DNA from: DAIDKA01 sp035503515
GTDB taxonomy: Bacteria > Pseudomonadota > Gammaproteobacteria > Steroidobacterales > Steroidobacteraceae
Length of the DNA stretch: 64,000 nt
Direction: 5' to 3'
Assembly: GCA_035503515.1 (NCBI GenBank)
Contig: DATJTJ010000073.1
Coordinates: forward strand, 1-64,000
Shown piece after piece: positions 7,807-16,488 of the stretch (position 1 is its first letter; each line of letters starts with the position of its first letter). Both the position numbers and the translations under genes were made by a program. The notes under the pieces are model-generated. The model made no database searches, was not told the DNA's origin, and saw only the letters and a program-made list of their open reading frames with translations.

Positions 7807-9327
7807 TCAGCGCGAAAACAGCGGCCGGGCGGCGTCCTTGAAGGCCGCATTGCTGGCGGGGCGTGCGTAGAACATGTGTCCGCCGGGGAACACGGCGAGT
7901 CGCACCCGGTTCGGTTCGCCGAAATCGGGTAACTGGTCGATGACCAGGCGGGAGGTGAAATAGGGGCAGGCCAGATCGTCGTAGCCGTGCGCGATCAGCA
8001 CGCCCATTTTCGGATCGTTGGCAACTGCCCGGCGCAGATCACTGACCGGACGATCGTTGGTGTCGCCCTGTACCCAGGCACTGTTCACCGCCTCTGACAG
8101 CGCCTCGTAGCGCGCCTCGGTCTTCCAGCCCACCTCTCGGGTGATGAAGTCGACCATGGCGCTGGTGAGCGGGGCGATTGCCGCATTCAGGATCGGATCC
8201 CCGCCGCGCAGCCGCAGGCTGCCGGGGAACGGATCGTAGGAGGTGACGTTGGGATCGTAGACGCTGCCGATCTGATGCTCGCCGCGGTGGAACTCCCGCA
8301 GGAACGTTTCGACGTCGATGCGGCCCTGCCGCCGTGCGACGAGCGCCGGGTCCAGCCCCGTGTACTCGGCCACCTTCGTCACGATACGCCCGACGGCCTG
8401 GGCATCGGCCGTGCCGGCCAGGAAATCCGTCACGAACTGGGTCCGGTCATATTGCTCGACCGCCGCCATTTTTTCCGGGGTAACAGGGCCGGTGCGCTCG
8501 AAATTGGCCGCGGCCATCGAGGGCAGGTTGATCATCCACGGCAGCGGCGACAAGGCGTCCTCGACGCCGACAGCGGCCGGGTCGAGATACGGGGAGACCA
8601 TGACGACGCCCGAGATGCCGACGCCGAGGTCGGTCTGAAGCTTCAGTGCGATCCGTGGCGCACGGTAACCGCCGTAGCTTTCGCCGATGACGTACTTCGG
8701 GGAGGTCAGCCGTCCGTACTTGACCAGCCAGTCATAGACGACCCTGGAGAGATAGTCGATGTCAGCCTGAGCCGAGTAGAAGTCCTTTTTCGACTTGTCG
8801 GCATCCTCCTGAGAGCGCGAGAAGCCGGTACCGACCGGATCGATGAACACCAGGTCCGTCATGTCGAGCCAGGTGTTCGGGTTGTCGCCGATCTCCAGCA
8901 TCGAGGGCGAATCGCCCTGCTCGCCGAATTTCACGCTCCGCGGGCCGATCGCCCCCATGTTCAGGAACACCGAGGACGCGCCCGGACCGCCATTGAATGC
9001 AAAGGTCACCGGCCGGTGGGGCGTGCCCGGTGTGATGTAGGCCGTGTAGACCACCTGCGCGATGACCTTGCCCTTGGTATCCCGCACGGGAAGTTTGCCC
9101 ACCGTGACGTCGTAGGCCAGTGCCTTGCCGTGCAGCTGGATCATCTGGTGCAGGCTCCGGTCCTGCGGCAGCGCCGGCAACTCCATCTTGTCCTTATCCT
9201 TGTCCTGCCCTTGGCTTTGGCCGGGCAGCTCCTGGCCATCGGGCGTCGCCGGGTCCGCATGGCAGATCATGGGGCCGCTCACGAGCCAGCAGAGGGTGGC
9301 GAAGACCAGCGGGTATTTGGGCGTCAC
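7807..9327 (-). CDS. Peptidase S10, serine carboxypeptidase-like, secreted
   Basis: An alpha/beta-hydrolase-fold serine carboxypeptidase of family S10, probably releasing C-terminal residues from peptides in the periplasm. The oxyanion/substrate region FAFNGGPGASS, the nucleophile motif IGESYGGYR and the C-terminal histidine in GGHMFYAR are all present. The GTG at 9327 starts a classical signal peptide ending near CHADP and gives 506 residues. The frame continues upstream but lacks a sensible signal and runs into the divergent ligase gene. A Lys/Asp/Gln-rich linker follows the signal. Divergent from the DNA ligase gene across 76 bases. Confidence 0.9.
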   Translation of the reverse strand: MTPKYPLVFATLCWLVSGPMICHADPATPDGQELPGQSQGQDKDKDKMELPALPQDRSLHQMIQLHGKALAYDVTVGKLPVRDTKGKVIAQVVYTAYITPGTPHRPVTFAFNGGPGASSVFLNMGAIGPRSVKFGEQGDSPSMLEIGDNPNTWLDMTDLVFIDPVGTGFSRSQEDADKSKKDFYSAQADIDYLSRVVYDWLVKYGRLTSPKYVIGESYGGYRAPRIALKLQTDLGVGISGVVMVSPYLDPAAVGVEDALSPLPWMINLPSMAAANFERTGPVTPEKMAAVEQYDRTQFVTDFLAGTADAQAVGRIVTKVAEYTGLDPALVARRQGRIDVETFLREFHRGEHQIGSVYDPNVTSYDPFPGSLRLRGGDPILNAAIAPLTSAMVDFITREVGWKTEARYEALSEAVNSAWVQGDTNDRPVSDLRRAVANDPKMGVLIAHGYDDLACPYFTSRLVIDQLPDFGEPNRVRLAVFPGGHMFYARPASNAAFKDAARPLFSR

Positions 9328-9403
9328 GTTCTGATCTCTTACCGGAGGACGAATGTCGGCCCTATCATGGTACCGCCAAAAATCCTCGGGAGCGGGCCGG
9401 CAA

Positions 9404-10957
9404 ATGACACTCCTTGCCCGGATCGTGGCAACGTCACAGCGGATTGCGGCAGCATCGGCACGGACGGCGAAGGTGCAGGAACTCGCCGCCTGCCTGCGGC
9501 TGATTGCGCCCGATGAGATCGAAATCGGCACCCACTATCTGTCGGGAGAGACGCGCCAGGGCCGCTTCGGTATCGGCTACGCGGCGCTGGCCGCCGCTGC
9601 GGCCGGCGTTGCAGCCCGCGAACCGTCTCTGTCGCTGGCGGACGTGGACCGTCGGCTCGAGGGCATCTCCGGCCTGCGCGGGTCGGGCTCGGCCGGCCGG
9701 CGGTCCGATGCCCTGCGGGAGCTGTTTGCGCTGACCACGGCCGACGAACAGAACTTCCTGCAGCGGCTGCTCGTGGGCGAACTGCGCCAGGGCGCGCTCG
9801 CGGGCATCATGATCGACGGCATTGCCGCCGCGGCGTCCCTCCCGGTGGAGCAGATCCGGCGCGCGGCGATGTACTCCGGAAGTCTGGGGGCGACCGCGCA
9901 TGCCGCCCTGGTGGAAGGCGGCGCCGGGTTGACTCGTTTCCAGCTCGAAACCCTGACACCGGTCCTGCCGATGCTCGCACAGACGGCGACGACTCCCGCC
10001 GAGGCGCTGCGGCAGCTCGGAGGCGAGGCGGCCTTCGAGTGGAAGCTCGACGGCGCGCGCATCCAGGGGCACAAGAGCGGGGAAGTGGTGCGCGTCTTCA
10101 CGCGCAACCTGAATGACGTGAGCGCCGCGGTCCCCGAGATCGTCGAAGCGCTGCGCGCGCTCCCGGTCAGCGACATCGTGCTCGACGGCGAGGCCATCGT
10201 GCTCGATCGCGCCGGGCGTCCGGTTCCCTTCCAGGTCACCATGCGACGCTTCGGTCGCAGGCTGAACGTGGGTGAGATGCGCACGCAGCTTCCCATCCAG
10301 GCGTTCTATTTCGACTGCCTGCGCCTGGCGGGCCGGACGCTGGTCGACAGTCCCGGCCGCGAACGTGTCGCGGCGCTTGCGGGTACCCTGCCGGCATCAC
10401 TGCTGATGCCGCGGATCGTGACCGGTTCGGAACAGGAGGCGCGCCAGTTCTATGAAGCGGCACTGGCGGCGGGACACGAAGGCATCATGGCCAAGGCGCT
10501 CGATGCGCCCTACGAGGCGGGGAATCGAGGCGCGGGCTGGCTCAAGATCAAACGGGCCCATACCCTCGACCTGGTGGTGCTGGCCGCGGAATGGGGCCAC
10601 GGACGACGGACGGGGAAGCTGTCCAACCTGCATCTCGGGGCCTTGGATCCCGTGACCGGTGAATACGTCATGCTCGGCAAGACCTTCAAGGGACTGACGG
10701 ATGCGATGCTCGAGTGGCAGACCACCGAGCTCCTGGCCCGCGAGATCCGCCGCGATCGCCACACCGTGTTCGTGCGGCCGGAACTCGTGGTCGAAATAGC
10801 CTTCAGCGATCTGCAGGACAGCCCGCGCTATCCCGGCGGCCTGGCGCTGCGGCTGGCAAGGGTCAAACGCTACCGCGGCGACAAGGCGGTCGCGGAGGCG
10901 GACGACATGCAGGCCGTGCGACGCATCCACGCCGGGCAGGGCGCGCAGGCCGGATAG
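9404..10957 (+). CDS. ATP-dependent DNA ligase (stand-alone, LigB-like)
   Basis: Seals nicks in duplex DNA using ATP. The order is an N-terminal helical domain (about residues 1-180), an adenylation domain with the nucleotidyl-lysine at Lys214 in EWKLDGARI, then a C-terminal OB domain with WLKIKR at the junction. At 517 residues it matches the three-domain ligases found in Archaea and some proteobacteria. It is not the LigD type, and no polymerase, phosphoesterase or Ku gene is nearby. The start at 9404 has GGGAGCGG upstream; an in-frame ATG at 9353 is possible. It probably supplements the NAD-dependent LigA. Confidence 0.93.
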   Translation: MTLLARIVATSQRIAAASARTAKVQELAACLRLIAPDEIEIGTHYLSGETRQGRFGIGYAALAAAAAGVAAREPSLSLADVDRRLEGISGLRGSGSAGRRSDALRELFALTTADEQNFLQRLLVGELRQGALAGIMIDGIAAAASLPVEQIRRAAMYSGSLGATAHAALVEGGAGLTRFQLETLTPVLPMLAQTATTPAEALRQLGGEAAFEWKLDGARIQGHKSGEVVRVFTRNLNDVSAAVPEIVEALRALPVSDIVLDGEAIVLDRAGRPVPFQVTMRRFGRRLNVGEMRTQLPIQAFYFDCLRLAGRTLVDSPGRERVAALAGTLPASLLMPRIVTGSEQEARQFYEAALAAGHEGIMAKALDAPYEAGNRGAGWLKIKRAHTLDLVVLAAEWGHGRRTGKLSNLHLGALDPVTGEYVMLGKTFKGLTDAMLEWQTTELLAREIRRDRHTVFVRPELVVEIAFSDLQDSPRYPGGLALRLARVKRYRGDKAVAEADDMQAVRRIHAGQGAQAG

Positions 10958-10969
10958 GTCGGCCCGCGT

Positions 10970-11143
10970 TCAATGCCCATTGCGGTGCAGGAATCTGAGA
11001 TAGAACGCCCCGAAGAGCAGCACCAGCCCGACGTTGGCCATCAGCCGCTCCCAGAAGCGGCCTTTGAAGAATGCAATGTCGACGGACACGATGATGGCCA
11101 CCATTGCGACCCCATACACCACGAGCGCGATTTTACCGCTCAT
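10970..11143 (-). CDS. Small two-helix membrane protein, 57 residues
   Basis: Reading the minus strand gives a 57-residue protein starting MSGKIALVVYGVAMVAI and ending FYLRFLHRNGH. It has two hydrophobic stretches (about residues 5-24 and 36-49) separated by a charged segment, KGRFWERLMAN. The even hydrophobic pattern and the aromatic/basic flanks are typical of a real small inner-membrane protein. No clear ribosome binding site is seen. It converges on the ligase gene with 12 bases between stops. Function unknown; I believe it is a real gene despite its size. Confidence 0.65.
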   Translation of the reverse strand: MSGKIALVVYGVAMVAIIVSVDIAFFKGRFWERLMANVGLVLLFGAFYLRFLHRNGH

Positions 11144-11290
11144 CGGCCATGTCGCTCATGCGGGATGGTGCGGCCACTACGCATGACTCAATCTACCTCA
11201 ATTCATTGACCCGCGCGCGGCGGCCGTGCAATTGGCCTGCCCGAGTGCCAGAATTCGCGCCAACTCTTCAATCCGGCCGGGGAGTGGCGA

Positions 11291-12013
11291 ATGCAGACCG
11301 ACGTTCACGAGATCTCAAGCGGGATCTACCGCCTTTCGACGTACGTGGCGGATGCCGCCCCCGGTGGCTTCACCTTCAACCAGTTCCTGGTGGACGCCGA
11401 CGAGCCGCTGCTGTTCCACACCGGCCCGCGACGGATGTTCCCGCTGGTGTCGCAGGCCATCGAACGCATCATGCCGCTGGCACGGCTGCGCTGGATCACG
11501 TTCGGGCACGTCGAATCGGACGAATGCGGCGCAATGAATGCGTTCCTGGCGGCGGCGCCCCGCGCCGAGGTCGCACATGGCGCGCTGGGCTGCATGGTGT
11601 CGCTCGATGACCTGTGCGATCGTCCGCCGCGGCCGCTCGCAGACGGGGAAGTGATCGATCTGGGCGGCAGGCGCATGCGGCATATCGACACGCCTCATGT
11701 GCCGCATGGCTGGGAGGCGCGCGTGCTGTTCGAGGAAACCACGGGCACACTGCTGTGCGGCGACCTGTTCACCCACACCGGGCGCTGTCCACCGCTCACC
11801 GACGATGACATCGTGGGTCCGGCGATGGCCGCCGAACGCCTGTTCCGGGCGACGGCGCTGTGCACGCAGACGGTGCCGACGCTACGCAGGCTTGCGGCGC
11901 TCGAACCGCGGTCGCTGGCCCTGATGCACGGCGCCTCGACGAACGTGCGTTGTGGCGAATCGCTGCTGCTACTGGCGGACGCCTACCAGGAGATGATCGC
12001 GCCGGAGGATTGA
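11291..12013 (+). CDS. MBL-fold protein of the diiron (ODP/flavodiiron-like) type
   Basis: A 240-residue metallo-beta-lactamase-fold protein resembling the oxygen-binding diiron domain of flavodiiron proteins. Candidate ligands are His73, Glu75 and Asp77 in GHVESDECG, His136 or His139 in DTPHVPHGW, Asp158 in CGDLF and His213 in LMHGAS. Flavodiiron proteins usually have His where Glu78 sits here, so the metal site may differ. There is no flavodoxin domain and no signal peptide. It may act in oxygen, NO or redox chemistry in the cytosol, but that is inference. It stands alone, converging on the methyltransferase gene. Confidence 0.85.
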   Translation: MQTDVHEISSGIYRLSTYVADAAPGGFTFNQFLVDADEPLLFHTGPRRMFPLVSQAIERIMPLARLRWITFGHVESDECGAMNAFLAAAPRAEVAHGALGCMVSLDDLCDRPPRPLADGEVIDLGGRRMRHIDTPHVPHGWEARVLFEETTGTLLCGDLFTHTGRCPPLTDDDIVGPAMAAERLFRATALCTQTVPTLRRLAALEPRSLALMHGASTNVRCGESLLLLADAYQEMIAPED

Positions 12014-12016
12014 GTT

Positions 12017-13069
12017 CTACGGCCTCGCCTCCAGCACGATGTTGAAGGGCGTCTCGGTCGCCCGGCGCATGACCGAGAAGCCACCCTGGCCGACCATGAT
12101 TTCGCGCAGCCGGCGCTCGCCGGCCTGGGCACCCAGGGCCGGTCCGTTGCGGGCCAGCGAGACCGGTACGCATACGAGCGAGGAGGCGCCGTAGTACAGG
12201 CGCCCGACGGGATTCAGGTTGCCGGCCACATCATCCGCCGCGAAGGGTTCGACCAGCATGCACGTGCCATCCTGCTTCAGCGACTGCCGCGCGTGGCGCG
12301 CGGCCCCTGCCGGATCGGCCATGTCGTGCAGGCAGTCGAAGAAGGCAACGAAGTCGAAGTCCGATTCGCGGAAGGTCGTCGCCTCCGCCACTTCGAAGCG
12401 GGCGTTGGCCGCGCCGGCGTCGCGGGCGCGCTCGCGCGCCGTCTCGATCGAAGGTCCGTGATAGTCGAAACCGACGAACTCGGATTTCGGGAATGCCTTG
12501 CCCATGAGGATGGTGCTGGCGCCCCGGCCGCAGCCGATGTCGGCGACCTTGGCGCCCCGCCTGAGTTTCGCCTCGACGCCCTCGAGCGCCGGAATCCAGG
12601 AGGTGAGCAGGTGTGCGTTGTAGCCGGCCCGGAAAAATCGCTCCGTGCCGTGGAACAGGCAGGAGTGATGTTCGCCCCATTCCATGCCCTTGCCGGTGCG
12701 GAAGTTCTCCACGGCCCGATCGCGCACGTAGAACAGATCCTGCATCAGCAACGCCGCGCCGGGCAGGTCGACGGGTCCGTTCGGATTGGCCAGGCACAGC
12801 GCCTGCTCCTCGCCGAGCGAGTAGCGGCCGGTCGCGGAGTCGTAATCCACATAGCCGCCCGCGGCCTGGCAGTTGAGCCACTCGCGCACGTAGCGTTCGG
12901 CCGTGCCGGTATCACGCGCCAGTTCTGCCGGAGTGCGGGCCGCGGCGGCGAGGGACTTGTAAAGTCCCAGTTCATCGCCGAGGGTCATCAGGACGGCGTT
13001 GACCGCGCCGCCAAGATCCACGAGCGCTCTGCCGAGAAAGGCCTGAAGCTTGTCGTCGTTGATGGCCAT
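12017..13069 (-). CDS. Class I SAM-dependent methyltransferase with N-terminal winged helix
   Basis: A 350-residue protein. Residues 1 to about 90 form a winged-helix dimerisation region (ELARDTGTAERYVREWL). The C-terminal Rossmann domain has motif I ADIGCGRGAST near residue 175 and the acidic loop EFVGFDYHG. The arrangement matches the small-molecule O-/C-methyltransferase group that includes mycobacterial Rv2258c-type proteins. The ATG at 13069 follows AGGAG by six bases; the frame upstream of it is not convincing. The substrate cannot be told. It lies 115 bases downstream of the DUF1206 gene on the same strand but may have its own promoter. Confidence 0.88.
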   Translation of the reverse strand: MAINDDKLQAFLGRALVDLGGAVNAVLMTLGDELGLYKSLAAAARTPAELARDTGTAERYVREWLNCQAAGGYVDYDSATGRYSLGEEQALCLANPNGPVDLPGAALLMQDLFYVRDRAVENFRTGKGMEWGEHHSCLFHGTERFFRAGYNAHLLTSWIPALEGVEAKLRRGAKVADIGCGRGASTILMGKAFPKSEFVGFDYHGPSIETARERARDAGAANARFEVAEATTFRESDFDFVAFFDCLHDMADPAGAARHARQSLKQDGTCMLVEPFAADDVAGNLNPVGRLYYGASSLVCVPVSLARNGPALGAQAGERRLREIMVGQGGFSVMRRATETPFNIVLEARP

Positions 13070-13184
13070 GGGATGCTCCTTCGGGGGTAGGAGGCGCACG
13101 GATCGTACTCCCCGCATCCAGGGACCGCCAGCTGCCCAGGTGCGGCAGCGCAGTAGTTGAGTGCCTCGGGGTGCCGTGGCAGGT

Positions 13185-13991
13185 TCAACTGTTCTGGAAC
13201 AGCCGGTAGCGCTCCTTCAGGATCTGGAACAGGCCATAGGAAATGAGCCCCGCGGCGATGACGCCCAGCAGCCACAGTCCGCCCGGCCAGCCCTGCATGG
13301 TGCGCAGCGCCATGCCGATGCCATTGGTGTAGTGGGGATCGAAGCGCCAGGCGGCATCGAGCACGTACAGTCCCACGAAGACGAACAGAAAGCCGCGGCT
13401 GAGATAGCCGTAGGCGCCGAGTGCGTTGAGGATGCCCCGCAGCCCCGTGTGCGACAGGTCGACCCGCTTGCTCTTGTCGCGCGTCACGGCACGATAGAAC
13501 TGGTTCAGCGCGAAGATCATGATGCCGGCACCGACCAGGCCCACGGCCACGCGCCCCGGCGGCCACTGCAGAATCCAGGCCCCCCAGCGGACCGCGAACC
13601 GGTTGCCCGCCCCGCGATACCCGAGCGCGCTCCAGATCGCCTCGCCGACCAGGAAACTGTAGAAGAGTCCGCTGCAGAAGTGCCGCCCGCGCACCAGACA
13701 GCGGCCGAGCGTCGACGGGATGCCGCGATGCTCCGGATCGATCAGGGCCAGCACCAGCTGCCACAGCACGAACGCCGCCAGCCCCAGGGCCAGCAGCGCC
13801 AGCAACGCCTTGCCGAGGGACGTGCGGCCCAGTTCGGCGAGCGCGCCCTGGGAACCATTCGGCTGCCGCCGGCGCTGCACATCGGCGAGCAGCACCACGA
13901 TGCCCAGCACCAGGTAGACGACGCCTTCGGCTACGTAGCCGATATGACCGGTCCACAGTTCCCAGCGTCTGAGGGCACCGGTGCGCTCCAC
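13185..13991 (-). CDS. DUF1206 integral membrane protein
   Basis: A 268-residue inner-membrane protein with about six membrane helices arranged as three repeats of the DUF1206 unit. Each repeat has an aromatic/Gly entry such as GHIGYVAEGVVYLVLG, GRVAVGLVGAGIMIFALNQF or YGYLSRGFLFVFVGLYVL. The function of the family is unknown. It starts with GTG 10 bases after the stop of the 447-residue secreted protein gene, so it is probably the last gene of the DUF6152/DUF6644 operon. Confidence 0.85.
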   Translation of the reverse strand: MERTGALRRWELWTGHIGYVAEGVVYLVLGIVVLLADVQRRRQPNGSQGALAELGRTSLGKALLALLALGLAAFVLWQLVLALIDPEHRGIPSTLGRCLVRGRHFCSGLFYSFLVGEAIWSALGYRGAGNRFAVRWGAWILQWPPGRVAVGLVGAGIMIFALNQFYRAVTRDKSKRVDLSHTGLRGILNALGAYGYLSRGFLFVFVGLYVLDAAWRFDPHYTNGIGMALRTMQGWPGGLWLLGVIAAGLISYGLFQILKERYRLFQNS

Positions 13992-14001
13992 CGGCCGCGC
14001 C

Positions 14002-15345
14002 TCATTCCAGCGATTTCAGGACGTCATCGGGCACGCCCGTGTCCTGGGGCCGGTCCCAGCCCTTCTCGAAGTACTGCTCCCACACCTGCGCCCAGGGTCG
14101 GCCGTAGTAGTCGATGAAATCCGGATCGCCTTTGCTCAGCTGTTTCGGACGGCCGTTCACGTTCTTGATGTTGGACAGGCACTCGATGAAGGTGTAGCGG
14201 GCCTTCGGATCATTCAGCAGGGCCCGGCGCAGGAAGCGGTCATGGATCCACACCGGCTGCACCAGCGCCTCGGGATCGTAGAAGACCACCTCGTTGTCCA
14301 GTCCGATGAACTTGCCCCTGGCATCGAGCACCGGCTTGAAGGTTTCGACCGTTTCGAGCTTGCCGCTGTTCTCGTACAGGGTGTGCTGGGTCCAGGCCTG
14401 GATGTCCGCGGTCCAGGCGACGAGCGTCGTGCCGTCCCAGAAGCCGACGGTTTCCCCGTACCACTGCGGAACCTTCTGCACATGCTCGCGGCCGATCAGC
14501 ACCTGGCGCAGGAAGTTGTCTGCGATGCCGGAGATGAACTGGACCTGGGCGGGATTGACCGTCAGCTGGAACTGGTCACCCCGCGAAGGCCAGGCCCACC
14601 AGCGCGTGAACCCTTCCGGGTAGCAGAACTCGGCGTTCCATTGCTTCGAGTTGTCGACGCCCTCGTGATAGAGCATCTGCACGTAGCGCTTCTGGTACTC
14701 CGGCGTCAGCAGTGACACGATGGTCGAGGGCTGATTGATGCCGCCCCAGAACCAGCGCTCGTTGGTCAGGTGCAGGCGCTGATAGAACCCCGGGCCCGCC
14801 TTGTCGGGCGCCACCAGTCCCGGCGTATCGGTGGCCGACTGGTCGCGACTGTAGAATCCGTCCCAGTCCGGCGTCGTCGCCTTGGTGTAGATCGTCGGCC
14901 CGCCATGCGCCCTGGCCGCCGCCAGCAGCGCCTCGTAGTGTTCCCTGGCCGTCCGGTACGGGTAGGGGCTGACGATCTTGCTGCGCGGATAGTCGAGCCC
15001 GCAGTCGCCCCAGGATGCCGTCACCGGGGGATTCTTGCCGATCCGGCCGCTCTCCCACAGGGACTCCACGATCTGCCGCGGGGTATTGCAGCGGTAATAG
15101 CGCGGATCGGACCAGGACTTGCGGTCCTTGTAGAAATTCTTCGAGGTGAACAGGTCGATGGCCAGCGGCTGGACCCCGGCCGGGGGCCCCTGGAAAGGCG
15201 GGATGGCCCGCGTCTGCAGCGGCCCCCCGCCCTGGCCGCCCAGCGCCTGGGACGCGCCCGGGGGAGTCTGCGCCACCGCCCATCCCAGCGTGCAGGTCAG
15301 CGCCAGGGTCCCGATCAGCAGTCGCAGGCGGGGCAGGGTCTTCAC
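14002..15345 (-). CDS. Secreted 447-residue protein of unknown function (operon with DUF6644)
   Basis: A 447-residue protein with a clear signal peptide (about residues 1-27, ending WAVAQ), so it is periplasmic or exported. It is rich in Trp and Tyr. A central segment, YGETVGFWDGTTLVAWT, resembles the G-x-W-x-GDTLVV motif of uncharacterised secreted proteins in acidobacteria and gammaproteobacteria. I recognise no enzyme motif. The GTG start at 15345 overlaps the stop of the upstream DUF6644 gene (GTGA), a sign of coupling. Possible roles are a lipid- or metal-related periplasmic partner of the neighbouring membrane proteins; this is inference only. Confidence 0.8.
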   Translation of the reverse strand: MKTLPRLRLLIGTLALTCTLGWAVAQTPPGASQALGGQGGGPLQTRAIPPFQGPPAGVQPLAIDLFTSKNFYKDRKSWSDPRYYRCNTPRQIVESLWESGRIGKNPPVTASWGDCGLDYPRSKIVSPYPYRTAREHYEALLAAARAHGGPTIYTKATTPDWDGFYSRDQSATDTPGLVAPDKAGPGFYQRLHLTNERWFWGGINQPSTIVSLLTPEYQKRYVQMLYHEGVDNSKQWNAEFCYPEGFTRWWAWPSRGDQFQLTVNPAQVQFISGIADNFLRQVLIGREHVQKVPQWYGETVGFWDGTTLVAWTADIQAWTQHTLYENSGKLETVETFKPVLDARGKFIGLDNEVVFYDPEALVQPVWIHDRFLRRALLNDPKARYTFIECLSNIKNVNGRPKQLSKGDPDFIDYYGRPWAQVWEQYFEKGWDRPQDTGVPDDVLKSLE

Positions 15346-15947
15346 TTCGTCGCCGGTGCGGTGCTGTGTGGTCCGGGCGCCGGCGCCGAGGCCGCACCCG
15401 AGAGGAAATCGTCGAAGTTCATGGTCGGGGGAGGAGCCTCCTTGGCCTCGGCGCCGGTGGTCGTGAAGCCGATGACGCGGCCGGCCACGATGATGGCGAT
15501 CCACAGGCAGATCGAGGTCGCCGCGGTGATCCTGCCGGAGCGCGGCGCGCAGGGGGCCCGGTCCCAGCTCGGTGCGCTGCGGCCGGCGGTGAGGTGAAAG
15601 GCGGCCATGTTCAGCCCGGCCAGCGCCAGCAGCACCATCTTCACCCGGAACGAGGTGTTGTGGGCGTAGACGCGGGCATTGGTGATGAACATCAGGGCAC
15701 CGGTCGCCGCGGAAACGGCAAAGGCCGCCCAGGTCAGCCGCAGCAGCTCATGGGAAAGCCGGGTGAAGGGCCGCTCGCGCGAGGCGAGTCCCAGGGCACG
15801 CAGGTCGACCACCACGATGGTGCCGAAGACCACGGCGAGCGCCATGACATGGATCGATTCCAGGAACGGGAAGTAATAGAGAGAGGCGCGCACGGCATGC
15901 GCCGCGCCCGAATCCTCGAGACTCTTCAGAAAGGCGGTGAAATCCAC
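15342..15947 (-). CDS. DUF6644-type four-helix membrane protein (paralogue 1)
   Basis: A 201-residue protein with four predicted membrane helices (about residues 24-48, 68-90, 103-122, 141-160) and a Pro/Ala-rich C-terminal tail. The first helix carries a His in LESIHVMALAVVFG, followed by VDLRALG; helix 3 starts SFRVKM and helix 4 ends GRVIGF. The same positions recur in the next gene upstream, so the two are a tandem paralogous pair of the DUF6644 kind. Helix-embedded histidines allow heme or metal binding, which is not proven. It overlaps the secreted-protein gene by four bases. Confidence 0.8.
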   Translation of the reverse strand: MDFTAFLKSLEDSGAAHAVRASLYYFPFLESIHVMALAVVFGTIVVVDLRALGLASRERPFTRLSHELLRLTWAAFAVSAATGALMFITNARVYAHNTSFRVKMVLLALAGLNMAAFHLTAGRSAPSWDRAPCAPRSGRITAATSICLWIAIIVAGRVIGFTTTGAEAKEAPPPTMNFDDFLSGAASAPAPGPHSTAPATK

Positions 15948-15954
15948 GTTCAGG

Positions 15955-16476
15955 TCACGCCTTGGTCGCCGGCGAGAGATGACCCCAGATGTGGTCGTAG
16001 GCGATCAGCCGGCCGAGGATGATGATGCAGCCCCAGAGCACGAAGGTCAGGACCGCGGCCAGCCGCACCGAAGGACGCCGGGCCAGCACCTGCTCCCAGC
16101 GTTCCCCGTGGGCGCGCACCGAGCGCTGGAAAGCCGCAAACACGACGACCATGGTCGCCACGCAGGCCATTTTCAGCCAGAACGAGAAGGTCACGAGTTC
16201 GCGGACCGGCTCGGCCACGATCAGCAGGGCGCCGCTGCCGAGGAGCAGGTACAGCGCTCCCGTCAGCCAGGGTCCGAAGCGCCGCTGGTTGGCGAGCAGC
16301 GACTGGTCCGTCCCCGCCCATCCCAGCAGGCGCAGCGTCATCATCAGCGCCGAACCGACCGCAAGGCCGATGCCGGTGATGTGAGCGGACTGGATGACCG
16401 GGATCATCCACGACTCATGCAGCTGTATGAAAACGCTGGGGAACGTGGTCGACAGCCACACGGCGAAATTGTTCAA
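15955..16476 (-). CDS. DUF6644-type four-helix membrane protein (paralogue 2)
   Basis: A 173-residue protein with four membrane helices (about residues 22-47, 68-89, 96-116, 135-156). It shares with its downstream paralogue the helix-1 histidine (QSAHITGIGLAVG, then LRLLG), SFWLKM at the start of helix 3 and GRLIAY at the end of helix 4. It lacks the long C-terminal tail. It lies between the DUF6152 gene (12 bases) and paralogue 1 (7 bases), and it may form a heterodimer with the latter. Function unknown. Confidence 0.8.
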   Translation of the reverse strand: MNNFAVWLSTTFPSVFIQLHESWMIPVIQSAHITGIGLAVGSALMMTLRLLGWAGTDQSLLANQRRFGPWLTGALYLLLGSGALLIVAEPVRELVTFSFWLKMACVATMVVVFAAFQRSVRAHGERWEQVLARRPSVRLAAVLTFVLWGCIIILGRLIAYDHIWGHLSPATKA

Positions 16477-16488
16477 GACGCGGTACCG

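Noticed and set aside
9404..10957. LigD-type non-homologous end-joining system
   Set aside because: The ligase has only the three ligase domains, and no Ku, polymerase or phosphoesterase gene is nearby.
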